From NCBI RefSeq assembly GCF_003583405.1, contig NZ_QXEC01000004.1, forward strand, positions 1-64,000: 64,000 bases of DNA. The letters are read 5' to 3'. Positions 1 through 8,500 of the stretch are shown here, piece by piece (within the stretch, counting starts at the first letter, position 1; every line of letters begins with the position of its first letter). The notes beneath the pieces were generated by a model. That model was given only the letters and a program-made list of their open reading frames with translations. It had not been told where the DNA came from and searched no databases. The translations under genes and the position numbers were made by a program. The stretch is from Micromonospora radicis. GTDB taxonomy: Bacteria > Actinomycetota > Actinomycetes > Mycobacteriales > Micromonosporaceae.

Positions 1-551
1 GGCATGCTGACGCCGGAGGTCAGCCTGCCCCGGGTCGGTTTCCCTACACCGCACGGACCCCCTCGTCGACCCCTAGGAGGTAGCCGAGGCGCTCGCGGCG
101 CTCCGGAATCAGGATGGCTTCGGAGGCGTCCGTCAGGGTTGCGGACACCTGACCGCCGTGCTGGACGCCGTCGACCGGTACACGCTCGGTACGGCGTGGC
201 AGCCTGTTGCCGTAGCCAGTTGGCAGGGTGGCCCGTGTCGGTATGCGGCGTATCGTGCCAAGATCACGCTCGATCCGGGATCAAGTGGTATCCGGCGCAT
301 GGTGCGGCCACTGGATCCAGGATCGAGCGTGATCTTGGCGCGGCCCCCCGACACGTGACGGTTCCGGAGGCACGAACTGGGGCGTTTGACCGTGGTCTGC
401 GAGAGGGTACGCAACGCCTCGACCATCCGGTCTCTGTCGTCGGCGTACGCGATGTGCCGTTCGGTCGGGTGGGTGGGCGGCGGGGGGCGTTTCCGGGCCG
501 GGGCAGCGGGAAGTCGGCCGGGCAGACAGTCGACGTTGCAGGGGAGGCCTG
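1..551. other. Left-edge intergenic region
   Basis: No gene could be supported here. Open frames on both strands lack a ribosome binding site and recognisable protein content. The only clear structure is the long inverted repeat at 257-339. A GGGGAGG sequence near the right end serves as ribosome binding site of the gene starting at 552. Confidence 0.6.
257..339. repeat. 32-bp inverted repeat (palindromic element, class A)
   Basis: Arms 257-288 and 308-339 are reverse complements at 30 of 32 positions and enclose a 19-base loop. The outer arm begins GCCAAGATCACGCTCGATCC. It can form a very long hairpin in either transcript. It lies in a gene-free stretch, and no second copy was found in the window. 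It resembles a dispersed extragenic palindrome rather than a terminator because no gene ends nearby; that interpretation is inference. Confidence 0.75.
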
Positions 552-2225
552 GTGGCTCAGCAGGCTCGGTTCACCGTCGCCCGCGATTACCTGCCCCCGG
601 TGGCCGGGGCGCCACTGTGGTGCGACGCGCGGGAGTTCGGACTCAGGGGTGACGGGGAGACCAACGACCAGCCCGCGCTGGCCGCCCTGGTGGACCGGCT
701 CGGCGAGGGGTACGCCGCCGACGGCCGAGCCCGGGTCATCTACTGCCCGCCCGGGATCTACTCGATCCGGGACGCGGGCACCGTGTGGCGCAGTGGCGTG
801 TCCCTGATCGGCGCGGGATCGGGGGCGACCCGGTTCCTGCTGAGCAACGAGGGTAACCGGGCCGAACCGACGCCCCTGGCGTACTGGACCACTGTGCAGC
901 ACGGCGCGGACCGTGACCGCCACATCGCCGACTGTACCTTCGCCGACTTCGAGATCGACGGCTCGGGCGTGGCCATGGCCCAGTACAGCTACCTCGCCAA
1001 GGGGTTGGGCTTGCAGTACGTCGTGCGGGGGGTGTTCCGCAACCTCTACATCCACCACACCGGGGCCACCGGGCTGGGCTGTGACTTCCTCCAGGACTGT
1101 CTGATCGACGGCGTGGTCGCGGTGGGCTGTGGCCGGCTGGACAACGGCGAACAGATGGGCGGTGCCGGCATCGGCGTCGGCATCGGCGGTTGGGGTGACA
1201 TCGAACGGTGCACCATCACCAACTGCACCACCCTCGGCAACGGCACGAACGGGATCTTCCTGGAACTGCAGAAGTCGTACTGGAAGCCGCCGCGCGGGTA
1301 CCGCATCATCGGCTGCCACAGCCAGGCCAACCGGTTCGGCATCTCCGACTGGGGCGCCGACGGGCTGATCGTGTCCGCGTGCACCCTCACCGGCAACCTG
1401 GAGGCCGGTTTCGACGTGTCCGCCAACGGCACCGCCGGTGTCGCCGGGCGCGGCGGCATCCTGACCGACTGCGTCGTCGACCGCAACGTCCGCGACGGCA
1501 TCAGCATGGGCAACACCCCGGGCCCGTACACCATCCGGGGCAACCGGATCAGCGGCAACGGTGGGTACGGCTACCACCAGCACGACCTGGGCAACGGCTA
1601 TCAGGGTGCCGCGTCCGACGTGGTCATCGACGGCAACGAGTTCTGGGAGAACGGGCTGGATGCGATCCGCGTCGACCGGCCGATGGTCGACGCGGTGCTG
1701 GTGGACAACCGGATCCGCAACAACGGCCGACAGTGTGCCCCCGCCGCCAGCGGCGCCGGGGAGTCGGTCCGTTACGCCCGCCGGGCCATGACGGACGGCA
1801 GCGCCCACTGGCGCACCGACGGCCATCGGGGCAAGGTGCTGCGGGTGGGTGGTCGGGTCGCCGTGGTGGTCGGCAACACCGACACCGCCCTGGACCTCGC
1901 CGACCTGCGGCCGGACGCGGCCAACGCGTGGAACGAGGACGTCCCGCCGCCGGGCATGGCGTACGAACTACCGGCACCGGAGCCGGTGCGGGCCGGCATC
2001 GCGGTGAACGCCCACCTCGAGTCGGCGACGGTGCGTGGCAACCGGATCTGGGACAACCGGGAGGATCCGACCCAGAGCTACGGCCTCTGGATCACCGAGC
2101 TGGGTTGCTGTGTCTCCTGCCGGGTCGAGGACAACGACCTCGCCGGCAACGCCGACGGGCCGCTGCGGTTGGACAGTCAACCGGTCGGCGGTCGTTGGGA
2201 CCGCAACCACACCGAAGTGGACTGA
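552..2225 (+). CDS. Right-handed parallel beta-helix (pectate-lyase-3-like) protein
   Basis: A 557-residue protein begins at a GTG preceded by GGGGAGG. The N-terminal part has the pectate-lyase-3-type start (an EFGLRGDGETND segment near residues 30-40, then PPGIYSI), followed by many short repeats rich in G-N-x-I-x-x-N of the kind that form beta-helix coils, such as GNRISGNGGYGYH. The family binds or cleaves acidic polysaccharides, but I cannot assign catalytic residues or substrate. There is no clear signal peptide, so its location is uncertain. The next gene converges on it only 1 base after its stop, with no terminator in between. Other possibilities are a phage-tail-spike-like or epimerase-like beta-helix. 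Confidence 0.8.
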   Translation: MAQQARFTVARDYLPPVAGAPLWCDAREFGLRGDGETNDQPALAALVDRLGEGYAADGRARVIYCPPGIYSIRDAGTVWRSGVSLIGAGSGATRFLLSNEGNRAEPTPLAYWTTVQHGADRDRHIADCTFADFEIDGSGVAMAQYSYLAKGLGLQYVVRGVFRNLYIHHTGATGLGCDFLQDCLIDGVVAVGCGRLDNGEQMGGAGIGVGIGGWGDIERCTITNCTTLGNGTNGIFLELQKSYWKPPRGYRIIGCHSQANRFGISDWGADGLIVSACTLTGNLEAGFDVSANGTAGVAGRGGILTDCVVDRNVRDGISMGNTPGPYTIRGNRISGNGGYGYHQHDLGNGYQGAASDVVIDGNEFWENGLDAIRVDRPMVDAVLVDNRIRNNGRQCAPAASGAGESVRYARRAMTDGSAHWRTDGHRGKVLRVGGRVAVVVGNTDTALDLADLRPDAANAWNEDVPPPGMAYELPAPEPVRAGIAVNAHLESATVRGNRIWDNREDPTQSYGLWITELGCCVSCRVEDNDLAGNADGPLRLDSQPVGGRWDRNHTEVD

Positions 2226-2226
2226 C

Positions 2227-2412
2227 TCAGCGCCGGTCGGCTTCCGCGGCCGCCGTCGCCTCGGCGTGCCGGTCGCGCAACCGGGCCCGGATCTCGTCCG
2301 GGCTGTACGCGCGCCGCCGCCGCTCGGCCCGGGCGATCACCACGCCCGAGGCCGCGACACCGGCCAGGCCGGCCAGACCGAGGACCTTCCACCACCGCAC
2401 CCGTCGCGCCAT
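2227..2412 (-). CDS. Small single-pass membrane protein, unknown function
   Basis: The predicted protein has 61 residues: a basic N-terminus (MARRVRWWK), one hydrophobic segment at about residues 10-28 (VLGLAGLAGVAASGVVIA), then an Arg/Glu-rich cytoplasmic-type tail. No family was recognised. No Shine-Dalgarno sequence precedes the ATG; instead TACCCT stands 6 nt upstream, so translation is probably leaderless. The gene is divergent from the papain-like gene at 2431 with only 18 bp between start codons, suggesting co-expression. Its stop abuts the convergent beta-helix gene. The small size and hydrophobic segment argue for a real protein, but function is unknown. Confidence 0.65.
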   Translation of the reverse strand: MARRVRWWKVLGLAGLAGVAASGVVIARAERRRRAYSPDEIRARLRDRHAEATAAAEADRR

Positions 2413-2430
2413 CCGCTTAGGGTAATCCCT
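2413..2430. promoter_or_regulatory. Divergent promoter with overlapping -10 boxes
   Basis: On the plus strand TAGGGT (2418-2423) lies 7 nt before the ATG at 2431. On the minus strand TACCCT (2424-2419) lies 6 nt before the ATG at 2412. The two boxes share five base pairs. Both fit the actinobacterial TANNNT -10 consensus, and both genes lack ribosome binding sites. Inference: two mutually exclusive leaderless promoters share one melting site. Confidence 0.6.
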
Positions 2431-3090
2431 ATGAGCATCAGCCTGGACGAGGCGGTGGAACTGACCCGGACCGGCGACGTGTGGGTGTTCCGTGGCCGCA
2501 GCGTGCCCGACCGAGCGATCCAGTGGACCACCAACAGCCCGGTCAACCACGTCGGCATGGCCGTGGTGCTGGACGACATGCCGCCCCTGATGTGGCACGC
2601 CGAGCTGGGCAGGTCGTTGCCGGACATGTGGACCGGCAGCCACCAGCGCGGTGTGCAGCTGCACGACCTGCGGGACGCGGTCTGCGTCTGGGCCAACCGG
2701 TACGGCCAGCGGGCCTGGCTACGCCAACTCGACCCACCGGTTGACGCGGAGATGGAGCGGGCGGTGCTGCAGACCATCGCCCGGCTGGACGGCACACCCT
2801 TCCCGTCCACCTCCCAGTTGGCCTGGCGGTGGCTGCGGGGGCGGGTGCCGACGCCACGGTTGCCGTTGCCGGCGGCCCGGCGACGCCCCACGGCGGTGCG
2901 CGAGGCGAATCTGGAGACCGCGTACTGCGCGGAGGTCGTCGCCGTCACCTACGAGGCGATGGGGCTGCTGCCGGCTGGCCGCCGGCCGAACTGGTACGAC
3001 CCGGGCCGGTTCTGGAGCGGCGACGACCTCGGCCTGCACGGCGGGGCCGACCTCGGCAGCGAGATCGAGGTGCGGATCCCGTCCCGGTGA
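2431..3090 (+). CDS. YiiX-like permuted papain-like amidase family protein
   Basis: The protein has 219 residues. Motifs match the permuted NlpC/P60-like (YiiX / G6R) fold: an early basic-His strand NHVGMAVV (about residues 36-43), a HAELG segment, and a C-terminal Cys in TAYCAEVV (about residue 162), an order in which the His precedes the Cys. Such proteins hydrolyse or transfer amide or ester bonds; the substrate is unknown here. No signal peptide is visible. The ATG has no Shine-Dalgarno sequence and probably starts a leaderless mRNA. Divergent from the small membrane protein at 2227. Family assignment rests on motif order only. Confidence 0.72.
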   Translation: MSISLDEAVELTRTGDVWVFRGRSVPDRAIQWTTNSPVNHVGMAVVLDDMPPLMWHAELGRSLPDMWTGSHQRGVQLHDLRDAVCVWANRYGQRAWLRQLDPPVDAEMERAVLQTIARLDGTPFPSTSQLAWRWLRGRVPTPRLPLPAARRRPTAVREANLETAYCAEVVAVTYEAMGLLPAGRRPNWYDPGRFWSGDDLGLHGGADLGSEIEVRIPSR

Positions 3091-3127
3091 GGTTTGGCCA
3101 GGTGGCCGGGGGGCAATTGCTTGCGGC

Positions 3128-3517
3128 GTGAACACCTCCACCGACCTCGACACCCTGACGGAGTTCTTCGACCGGTACGGCGTGGCGCTGACCGTCGGCG
3201 ACCTGCCCGCGATCGCCGGCTGCTACGCGCTGCCGGGGCTGGTGGTCGCCGACACCTACAGCTTCTCGTTCACCTCCCCGGCGGCGGTGGCGCTGTCCTT
3301 CGTGGGCGCCGCACCCGACTACGCCGAGCGGGAACTGGTCGCCGCGCACGCCGAACTCGAAGACGTGCAGCAGGTCTCCGCGCTGCTCACCATGGTGGCC
3401 GTCCGCTGGGAGTTCCTGGACAGCCAAGGCCGGCAGGTGCCCGGTGAGCGTTACCGCTACCTGCTGCGCGCGACCGAGGACGGACTGGTCATCTGCATGG
3501 TCGCCCGGACCGGCTGA
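3128..3517 (+). CDS. NTF2-like (SnoaL-type) small protein
   Basis: The protein has 129 residues. The opening helix (TLTEFFDRYGVALTVGDLPA) followed by a strand-rich body (VADTYSFSFTSP, LLTMVAVRWEF, YRYLLRATEDGLVICMV) has the length and pattern of the NTF2/SnoaL cone fold, where a helix with a conserved hydrophobic face leads into a curved sheet. Members range from isomerases to non-enzymatic scaffolds; no catalytic Asp/His pair is obvious. The GTG start follows the previous stop by 37 bases and has no strong ribosome binding site, so transcription together with the upstream gene is possible. Confidence 0.65.
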   Translation: MNTSTDLDTLTEFFDRYGVALTVGDLPAIAGCYALPGLVVADTYSFSFTSPAAVALSFVGAAPDYAERELVAAHAELEDVQQVSALLTMVAVRWEFLDSQGRQVPGERYRYLLRATEDGLVICMVARTG

Positions 3518-3526
3518 GCCGCCGCC

Positions 3527-3711
3527 GGTACCAGCGCCGGTACCGCCGCCGTTCCCCTGCCGGTACCGCGGCCGTCCGCACGGTCACCCCGGCGAGCCCG
3601 GCCTTCCCCTGCCGGTACCGCGGCCGTTCCCCTGCGGTACCGGCGTCCAACCCCGCTGGCCAGGCGGAAGGCGCCGTTGGGGCGGTGTCGGGGGGCCGGT
3701 CGTCCGGTACC
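3527..3711. repeat. GGTACC-rich repeat cluster
   Basis: Six GGTACC hexamers occur in 185 bp (3527, 3539, 3562, 3614, 3636, 3706). A 24-bp direct repeat (3552-3575 and 3604-3627, starting TTCCCCTGCCGGTACC) accounts for two of them. Each hexamer is the centre of a short GC-rich palindrome, so the transcript could fold strongly. It fills most of the gap between the NTF2-like gene and the next gene. It may act as a terminator; no T-tract is seen. Confidence 0.6.
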
Positions 3712-3782
3712 GCCCCGCCCGTTTCGCATCCCCTGCCGAGGTGACTAGGCTGGCGCGTCGGTGACGACGAGGGGGGACCTCA

Positions 3783-4556
3783 GTGTCAGTGGGGCCGACC
3801 GGCGCAGAGTCCGGCGCAGAGATCAGTGCGGAGACCAGCGCGGCGGCCGGCGACGAGCCGAACGGACGGGGTCTGCCCAGGGTGATCGCCTCGGCGCCGT
3901 GGGTGGTGGTCCTGGTCGGAGTCTCGGTGCTGGCGGTGCTGCTGGTGGCCGCCATGTTGTCGTTCCGGGAGCCGGAGCAGCCGGCGGCCTGGACGCCTGG
4001 GCCGCCGATGGTCCTGCCGACACCGGGGGAGGTGACGGCGACGCCGTCCACGCCCACCCCGACCACGGCGTCGTCCGCTGGACCCACGACGGTACCGCCG
4101 CCGCCGAGCGGGTCGTCGACGCAGCCGGCGGCGCCCTCGCGGACCTCGTCGGCCGCCGCGCGGGCAGACGCCGACCGCTCGCCGGAGGGCGCCGTACCGG
4201 GCGCGCCGGCCACCCCGGCCGAGCCCGTCGACACCGGCGTGCTCTCGGCCAGCTACCAGGTGGACAGCGCCGACCCGATCTCGTTCCGGGCGCGACTGGT
4301 GGTGCGCAACGGCACCGCCCGGTCGAGTGACTGGACTGTGGAGCTGCGGTTCACCGGCCAGGTCAGCGGCGTACGGGCGTCCAGCGGACCGGGGGTGTCG
4401 GTGACCATCAAGGGCGCCGGCTGGTATCTGCTCAGTGGCGCCGAGCCGCTCGACGCCGGCGCGGGACAGACCGTGGACCTGCGGTTCACCCGGGTCGGCA
4501 CCGGCGAGTACCCGGCCCACTGCGCGGTCAACGGCGACGCGTGCTCGATGGGTTGA
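3783..4556 (+). CDS. Membrane-anchored protein with CBM2-like ectodomain (paralogue 1)
   Basis: The protein has 257 residues: a roughly 35-residue cytoplasmic N-terminus, one transmembrane helix at about 38-60 (WVVVLVGVSVLAVLLVAAML), a Pro/Thr/Ser-rich linker to about residue 150, then a roughly 105-residue beta-sandwich resembling the CBM2 cellulose-binding fold (SASYQVDS, SDWTVELRFTGQVSG, GWYLLSG). It ends with two cysteines in CAVNGDACSMG. The usual exposed tryptophans of cellulose-binding CBM2 are not all evident, so carbohydrate binding is inferred from fold only. The GTG start has GAGGGGGG upstream. The next gene encodes a paralogue with the same plan. Confidence 0.75.
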   Translation: MSVGPTGAESGAEISAETSAAAGDEPNGRGLPRVIASAPWVVVLVGVSVLAVLLVAAMLSFREPEQPAAWTPGPPMVLPTPGEVTATPSTPTPTTASSAGPTTVPPPPSGSSTQPAAPSRTSSAAARADADRSPEGAVPGAPATPAEPVDTGVLSASYQVDSADPISFRARLVVRNGTARSSDWTVELRFTGQVSGVRASSGPGVSVTIKGAGWYLLSGAEPLDAGAGQTVDLRFTRVGTGEYPAHCAVNGDACSMG

Positions 4557-4647
4557 CCGTACCGTTAGGAATCCTGGTGATTCGCCGGATGCTTCCCGGA
4601 ATCGCTCTTGATCGTTAAGCTTGCCGGGTTGCCCGCTGAGGAGAGAC

Positions 4648-5382
4648 ATGTCCGGTATGCGTCGCGCTCCGCGTGAGATTCCGACCCACGCCTCCACCGC
4701 TGTTGTGTCCTCGCCCTGGATCCTGGTGTCGGTCGGGGTCGGCGCGATGGTGGTGTTGCTCGCCATCGCCGCCGGCGCGTACCGGGGCCCGGGATCGAAC
4801 TACGATCCGCTGCCCCCGGTCGGTGCCGTACCGCTGCTGCCCGAGCGGGCCTCGTCGGCCGGACGTGAGGCGTCGGCGTTGCCGTCGCGGGCGGTGCCGG
4901 GGTTGTCGCCACGTCGGACCGATCCGCCGAGCCCGTCGCCCACCCGGACCACCGCCACCGCCACCGCCGCGGCCACGGCCACCGCTACGGCCCCGGCCGC
5001 GACGCCGAGTCGCCCGGCGGCCGTACCGCCGCCGGCCACCAGCCCGCCGGCCCCGGCGCCCCCGCCGCCGCCGATCGAGGCACGGTACCGGGTGGCGGAC
5101 ACCTTCCCGGGTGGCTTCATCGGCGAGCTGTCGATCCGTAACGCCTCCCGTGGCGACCTGGGCTGGGTGGCGCGGGTGGAGTACCCGGGCGGCCGGGTGG
5201 TCACCGCCTGGCTGGAGGGTGTGCCACAGGGGACGTTCCAGGACCGACGCGGCACCCTGGTCTATCGCAGCGGGCCCGACCTGGCGGCGGGCTCCGCCGT
5301 GGCGCTGCGCTTCCACGTCGAGTTCGCCTCGTCGCGGCCGGCGAGTTGCGTGGTTTCCGGTCGTCCCTGCGGCGGCCTCTGA
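4648..5382 (+). CDS. Membrane-anchored protein with CBM2-like ectodomain (paralogue 2)
   Basis: The protein has 244 residues with the same architecture as its upstream neighbour: short basic N-terminus, one membrane helix at about 26-47 (WILVSVGVGAMVVLLAIAAGA), a long Pro/Thr/Ala linker (alternating TATATAAATATATA), then a CBM2-like domain (ARYRVADTFPGGFIGELSIR, LGWVARVEYPGG) ending in a two-Cys tail, CVVSGRPC. The ATG was chosen because GAGGAGAG lies just upstream. The tandem arrangement suggests a local duplication and perhaps joint function at the outer membrane face. It directly precedes the amylopullulanase gene, but a promoter separates them. Confidence 0.75.
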   Translation: MSGMRRAPREIPTHASTAVVSSPWILVSVGVGAMVVLLAIAAGAYRGPGSNYDPLPPVGAVPLLPERASSAGREASALPSRAVPGLSPRRTDPPSPSPTRTTATATAAATATATAPAATPSRPAAVPPPATSPPAPAPPPPPIEARYRVADTFPGGFIGELSIRNASRGDLGWVARVEYPGGRVVTAWLEGVPQGTFQDRRGTLVYRSGPDLAAGSAVALRFHVEFASSRPASCVVSGRPCGGL

Positions 5383-5419
5383 GGATCGTCCGTCGGTCGC
5401 CGACGGCTCCTTTGCTGTT

Positions 5420-5471
5420 CTTGCGCAAGGTGTCGGCACCGTTGCCGGTTCGTTTGCAAGGTATTGCAGAA
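5420..5471 (+). promoter_or_regulatory. TTGC-type operator cluster upstream of amylopullulanase
   Basis: A perfect palindrome CTTGCGCAAG (5420-5429) and a second TTTGCAAGGTATTGCAG segment (5453-5469) share the CTTGCA/TGCAAG words found in operators of LacI-family maltose regulators (MalR) of actinomycete amylase genes. The second element overlaps the -35 box of the promoter below, as expected for a repressor site. The regulator itself is not in the window, so binding is inferred. Confidence 0.45.
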
Positions 5472-5492
5472 TGTTTCGGCAAGAGCTAGCGT
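5464..5492 (+). promoter_or_regulatory. Promoter of the amylopullulanase gene
   Basis: TTGCAG (5464-5469) and TAGCGT (5487-5492) are separated by 17 bp, a good sigma-70-type spacing. The predicted transcript starts near 5499 and carries AGGAAGG before the ATG at 5526. Confidence 0.55.
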
Positions 5493-5525
5493 GCGGGCCA
5501 TTCAGCGACCAGAGGAAGGCCGTCG

Positions 5526-8500
5526 ATGAAACCCCCGCCGATACCGCGTAAGGCCGTGCTCGCTCTCGTCTTCCTGCTCACCCTCACCCTGGTCGGCGCG
5601 CCGGTCGCGGCGCACCCGAGCCGCGCCGAGGCAGCGGGTCCGGCCGCCGTCGGGCCGCTCAGTCCCACCGGCGCCGTCACCTGGCCCACCGGGCCCTCCG
5701 CCACGGCTCTGCTCGCCGCGGGCACCACCCATGCCCGGGCCGAGCAGTTCTACTTCGTCCTGCCCGACCGGTTCGCCAACGGCGACCCGCGCAACGATCG
5801 GGGTGGCCTGACCGGCGACCGCCTGCGCACCGGCTACGACCCCACTGACAAGGGGTTCTTCCAGGGCGGTGACCTCAAGGGACTGATCGACAAGCTGGAC
5901 TACATCGAGGGGCTCGGCACCACCGCCATCTGGCTCGCCCCGGTCTTCACCAACCGCCCCGTACAGGGCAGGGGCGACGACGTGTCGGCCGGCTACCACG
6001 GCTACTGGATCACCGACTTCACCCAGGTCGACCCGCACTTCGGCAGCACCGCCGACCTGAAGAAGCTGGTCCAACTCGCGCACCGGCGCGGCATCAAGAT
6101 CTACCTCGACGTCATCGTGAACCACACCGCCGACGTCATCGGGTACGCCGAGGACCGGGTCGGCTACGTGGACAAGGCGACCGCGCCGTACCGCGACGCA
6201 CAGGGCCGGCCGTTCGAGGACCGCAACTACGCCGACGGCAGCCGGGCCTTCCCGGCGGTGAACACGCGGTCCTTCCCGTACACCCCGACCTTCGAGACGC
6301 CGGCCGACGCGAAGGTCAAGGTACCCGGGTGGCTGAACGACCCGACCATGTACCACAACCGCGGCGACTCCACCTTTGTCGGGGAGAACAGCGAGTACGG
6401 CGACTTCTTCGGCCTCGACGACCTGTGGACCGAACGCCCCGAGGTGGTCCGTGGGATGACGAAGATCTACGCCGACTGGGTACGGGACACCGGGGTCGAC
6501 GGCTTCCGGCTGGACACCGTCAAGCACGTCAACATGGACTTCTGGCCGCAGTTCAGCCAGGGCGTCAACCAGGCCGCCGCGCGCGCCGGCAAGAAGGACT
6601 TCTTCATGTTCGGCGAGGTCTACAGCGCCGACCCGGAGATCACCTCCGACTACGTACGCCAGGGTGCCCTGCCCGCCACCCTGGACTTCGCGTTCCAGGA
6701 GGCGGTCCGGGGCTACACCGCCAACGACGGTTCCGCCCGGGCACTGGCCGACGTGTACGCCCGCGACGACCTGTACGCCGCCCGGGACACCCACGCCGGT
6801 CGCCTGCCTACCTTCCTGGGCAACCACGACATGGGCCGGATCGGCTCCTTCATCGCCGCCGGCCCCACCGACCCGGCCAGCCACCTGCGCCGCGACCAGC
6901 TCGCCCACGAGCTGATGTTCCTCACCCGGGGCCAGCCGGTGATCTACTCCGGTGACGAGCAGGGCTTCACCGGCGCGGGCGGCGACAAGGACGCCCGGCA
7001 GCCGATGTTCGCCACGCGGATCGCGGACTACCTCGACGACGATCTGCTCGGCACCGACCGCACCCACGCCCAGGACCAGTTCGACCGCACGCACCCGCTG
7101 TACCGGACCATCGCCGGGCTGGGTGCGCTGCGCCAGGCGCACCCGGCGCTGCGCGACGGAGTGCAGCTGACCCGGTACGCGGCCGACGGCGCGGGTGTCT
7201 TCGCCTTCTCCCGGTTCGACCCGGACGACCGCACCGAGTACCTGGTGGCGGTCAACAACGCGACGACGGCGCAGACTGTCACCGTGGACACCTGGTCGGC
7301 CGGCACCACCTTCACCGGCATCTACGGCACCGCCGGTCGGCCGGTGGCCGCCGGCAACGGCAAGCTGACCGTCACGGTGCCGCCGCTGTCGGCCGTGGTG
7401 CACCGGGCCGGCAAGCCGGTCGCCCTGCCCACCGCCAAGCCGGGCCTCACCCTCACCGTCGCCGACCCGGCGCCGGCCCCCCGTGCCGAGGTGACCGCCC
7501 AGGTCACCGAGGATCCGCTGGCCACGGTCACGATGGCGGCCCGGGTCGCAGGCGGTCGGTGGACCCTGCTCGGCACCGCCCACCGGGCCCCGTACACCGT
7601 GCACCACGACCTGACCGGCCTGCCCGCCGGCACGAAGGTCGAGTACCAGGCCGTGGTCCGCGACGGTCGGGGGCGCACCGCGACCGCCCGGACCGCCGCC
7701 ACCGTCGGCACCCCCGCGCAGACCGGTTCGGCGCGGGACTGGCTGGTGGTGCACCACCAGCGACCCGACGGTGACTACGCCGACTGGCGCCTCTACACCT
7801 GGGGCGACATCGACCCGGCGTACGCGACCGAGTGGCCGCAGGGCCAGCCCTTCGCCGGCACCGACACCTACGGGCGGTTCGCCTGGGTGAAGCTCAAGTC
7901 CGGCGCGCGATCCGTGGGCTTCGTGGTCGTCGACGCCGACGGGAACAAGGACGTCGAGGACGACCGGACGGTGGACGTGACCCGGACCGGCGAGGTCTGG
8001 GTCAAGCAGGGCGACCCGGCCACCTACCCGAGCCGGGAGGAGGCCGCGGGCGAGCCCGCGCCGCCGGTCGAGCAGGGCACGGCGGTGCTCCACTACCGGC
8101 GTGCCGACGGCAACTACGACGGCTGGGGCCTGCACCTGTGGGACGGGGCCGCCAACCCCACCGACTGGGCCCGCCCGATGCCGCCGACCCGGATCGACTC
8201 GTTCGGCGCCGAGTTCCGGGTGCCGCTGGCCGAGGGCGCGACCGGGCTCAGCTACATCGTCCATCGCGGCGACGAGAAGGACCTGCCGCAGGACCAGCGC
8301 CTGGACTTCGCCGAGGCCGGCCGCGAGGTGTGGTTGCTCGCCGCGACGCCCGGCCGGCTGCTGCCCGCGACGGCCACCGGCAGCGGTACGGACACCGACA
8401 TCGGCCGGTCGCGGGCGCACTGGATCGACCGGTCCACCGTGGCCTGGCGCACCGGACCCACCGACGGCAGGGCGTACGCCCTGGTGAGCGCCGAGGCGGG

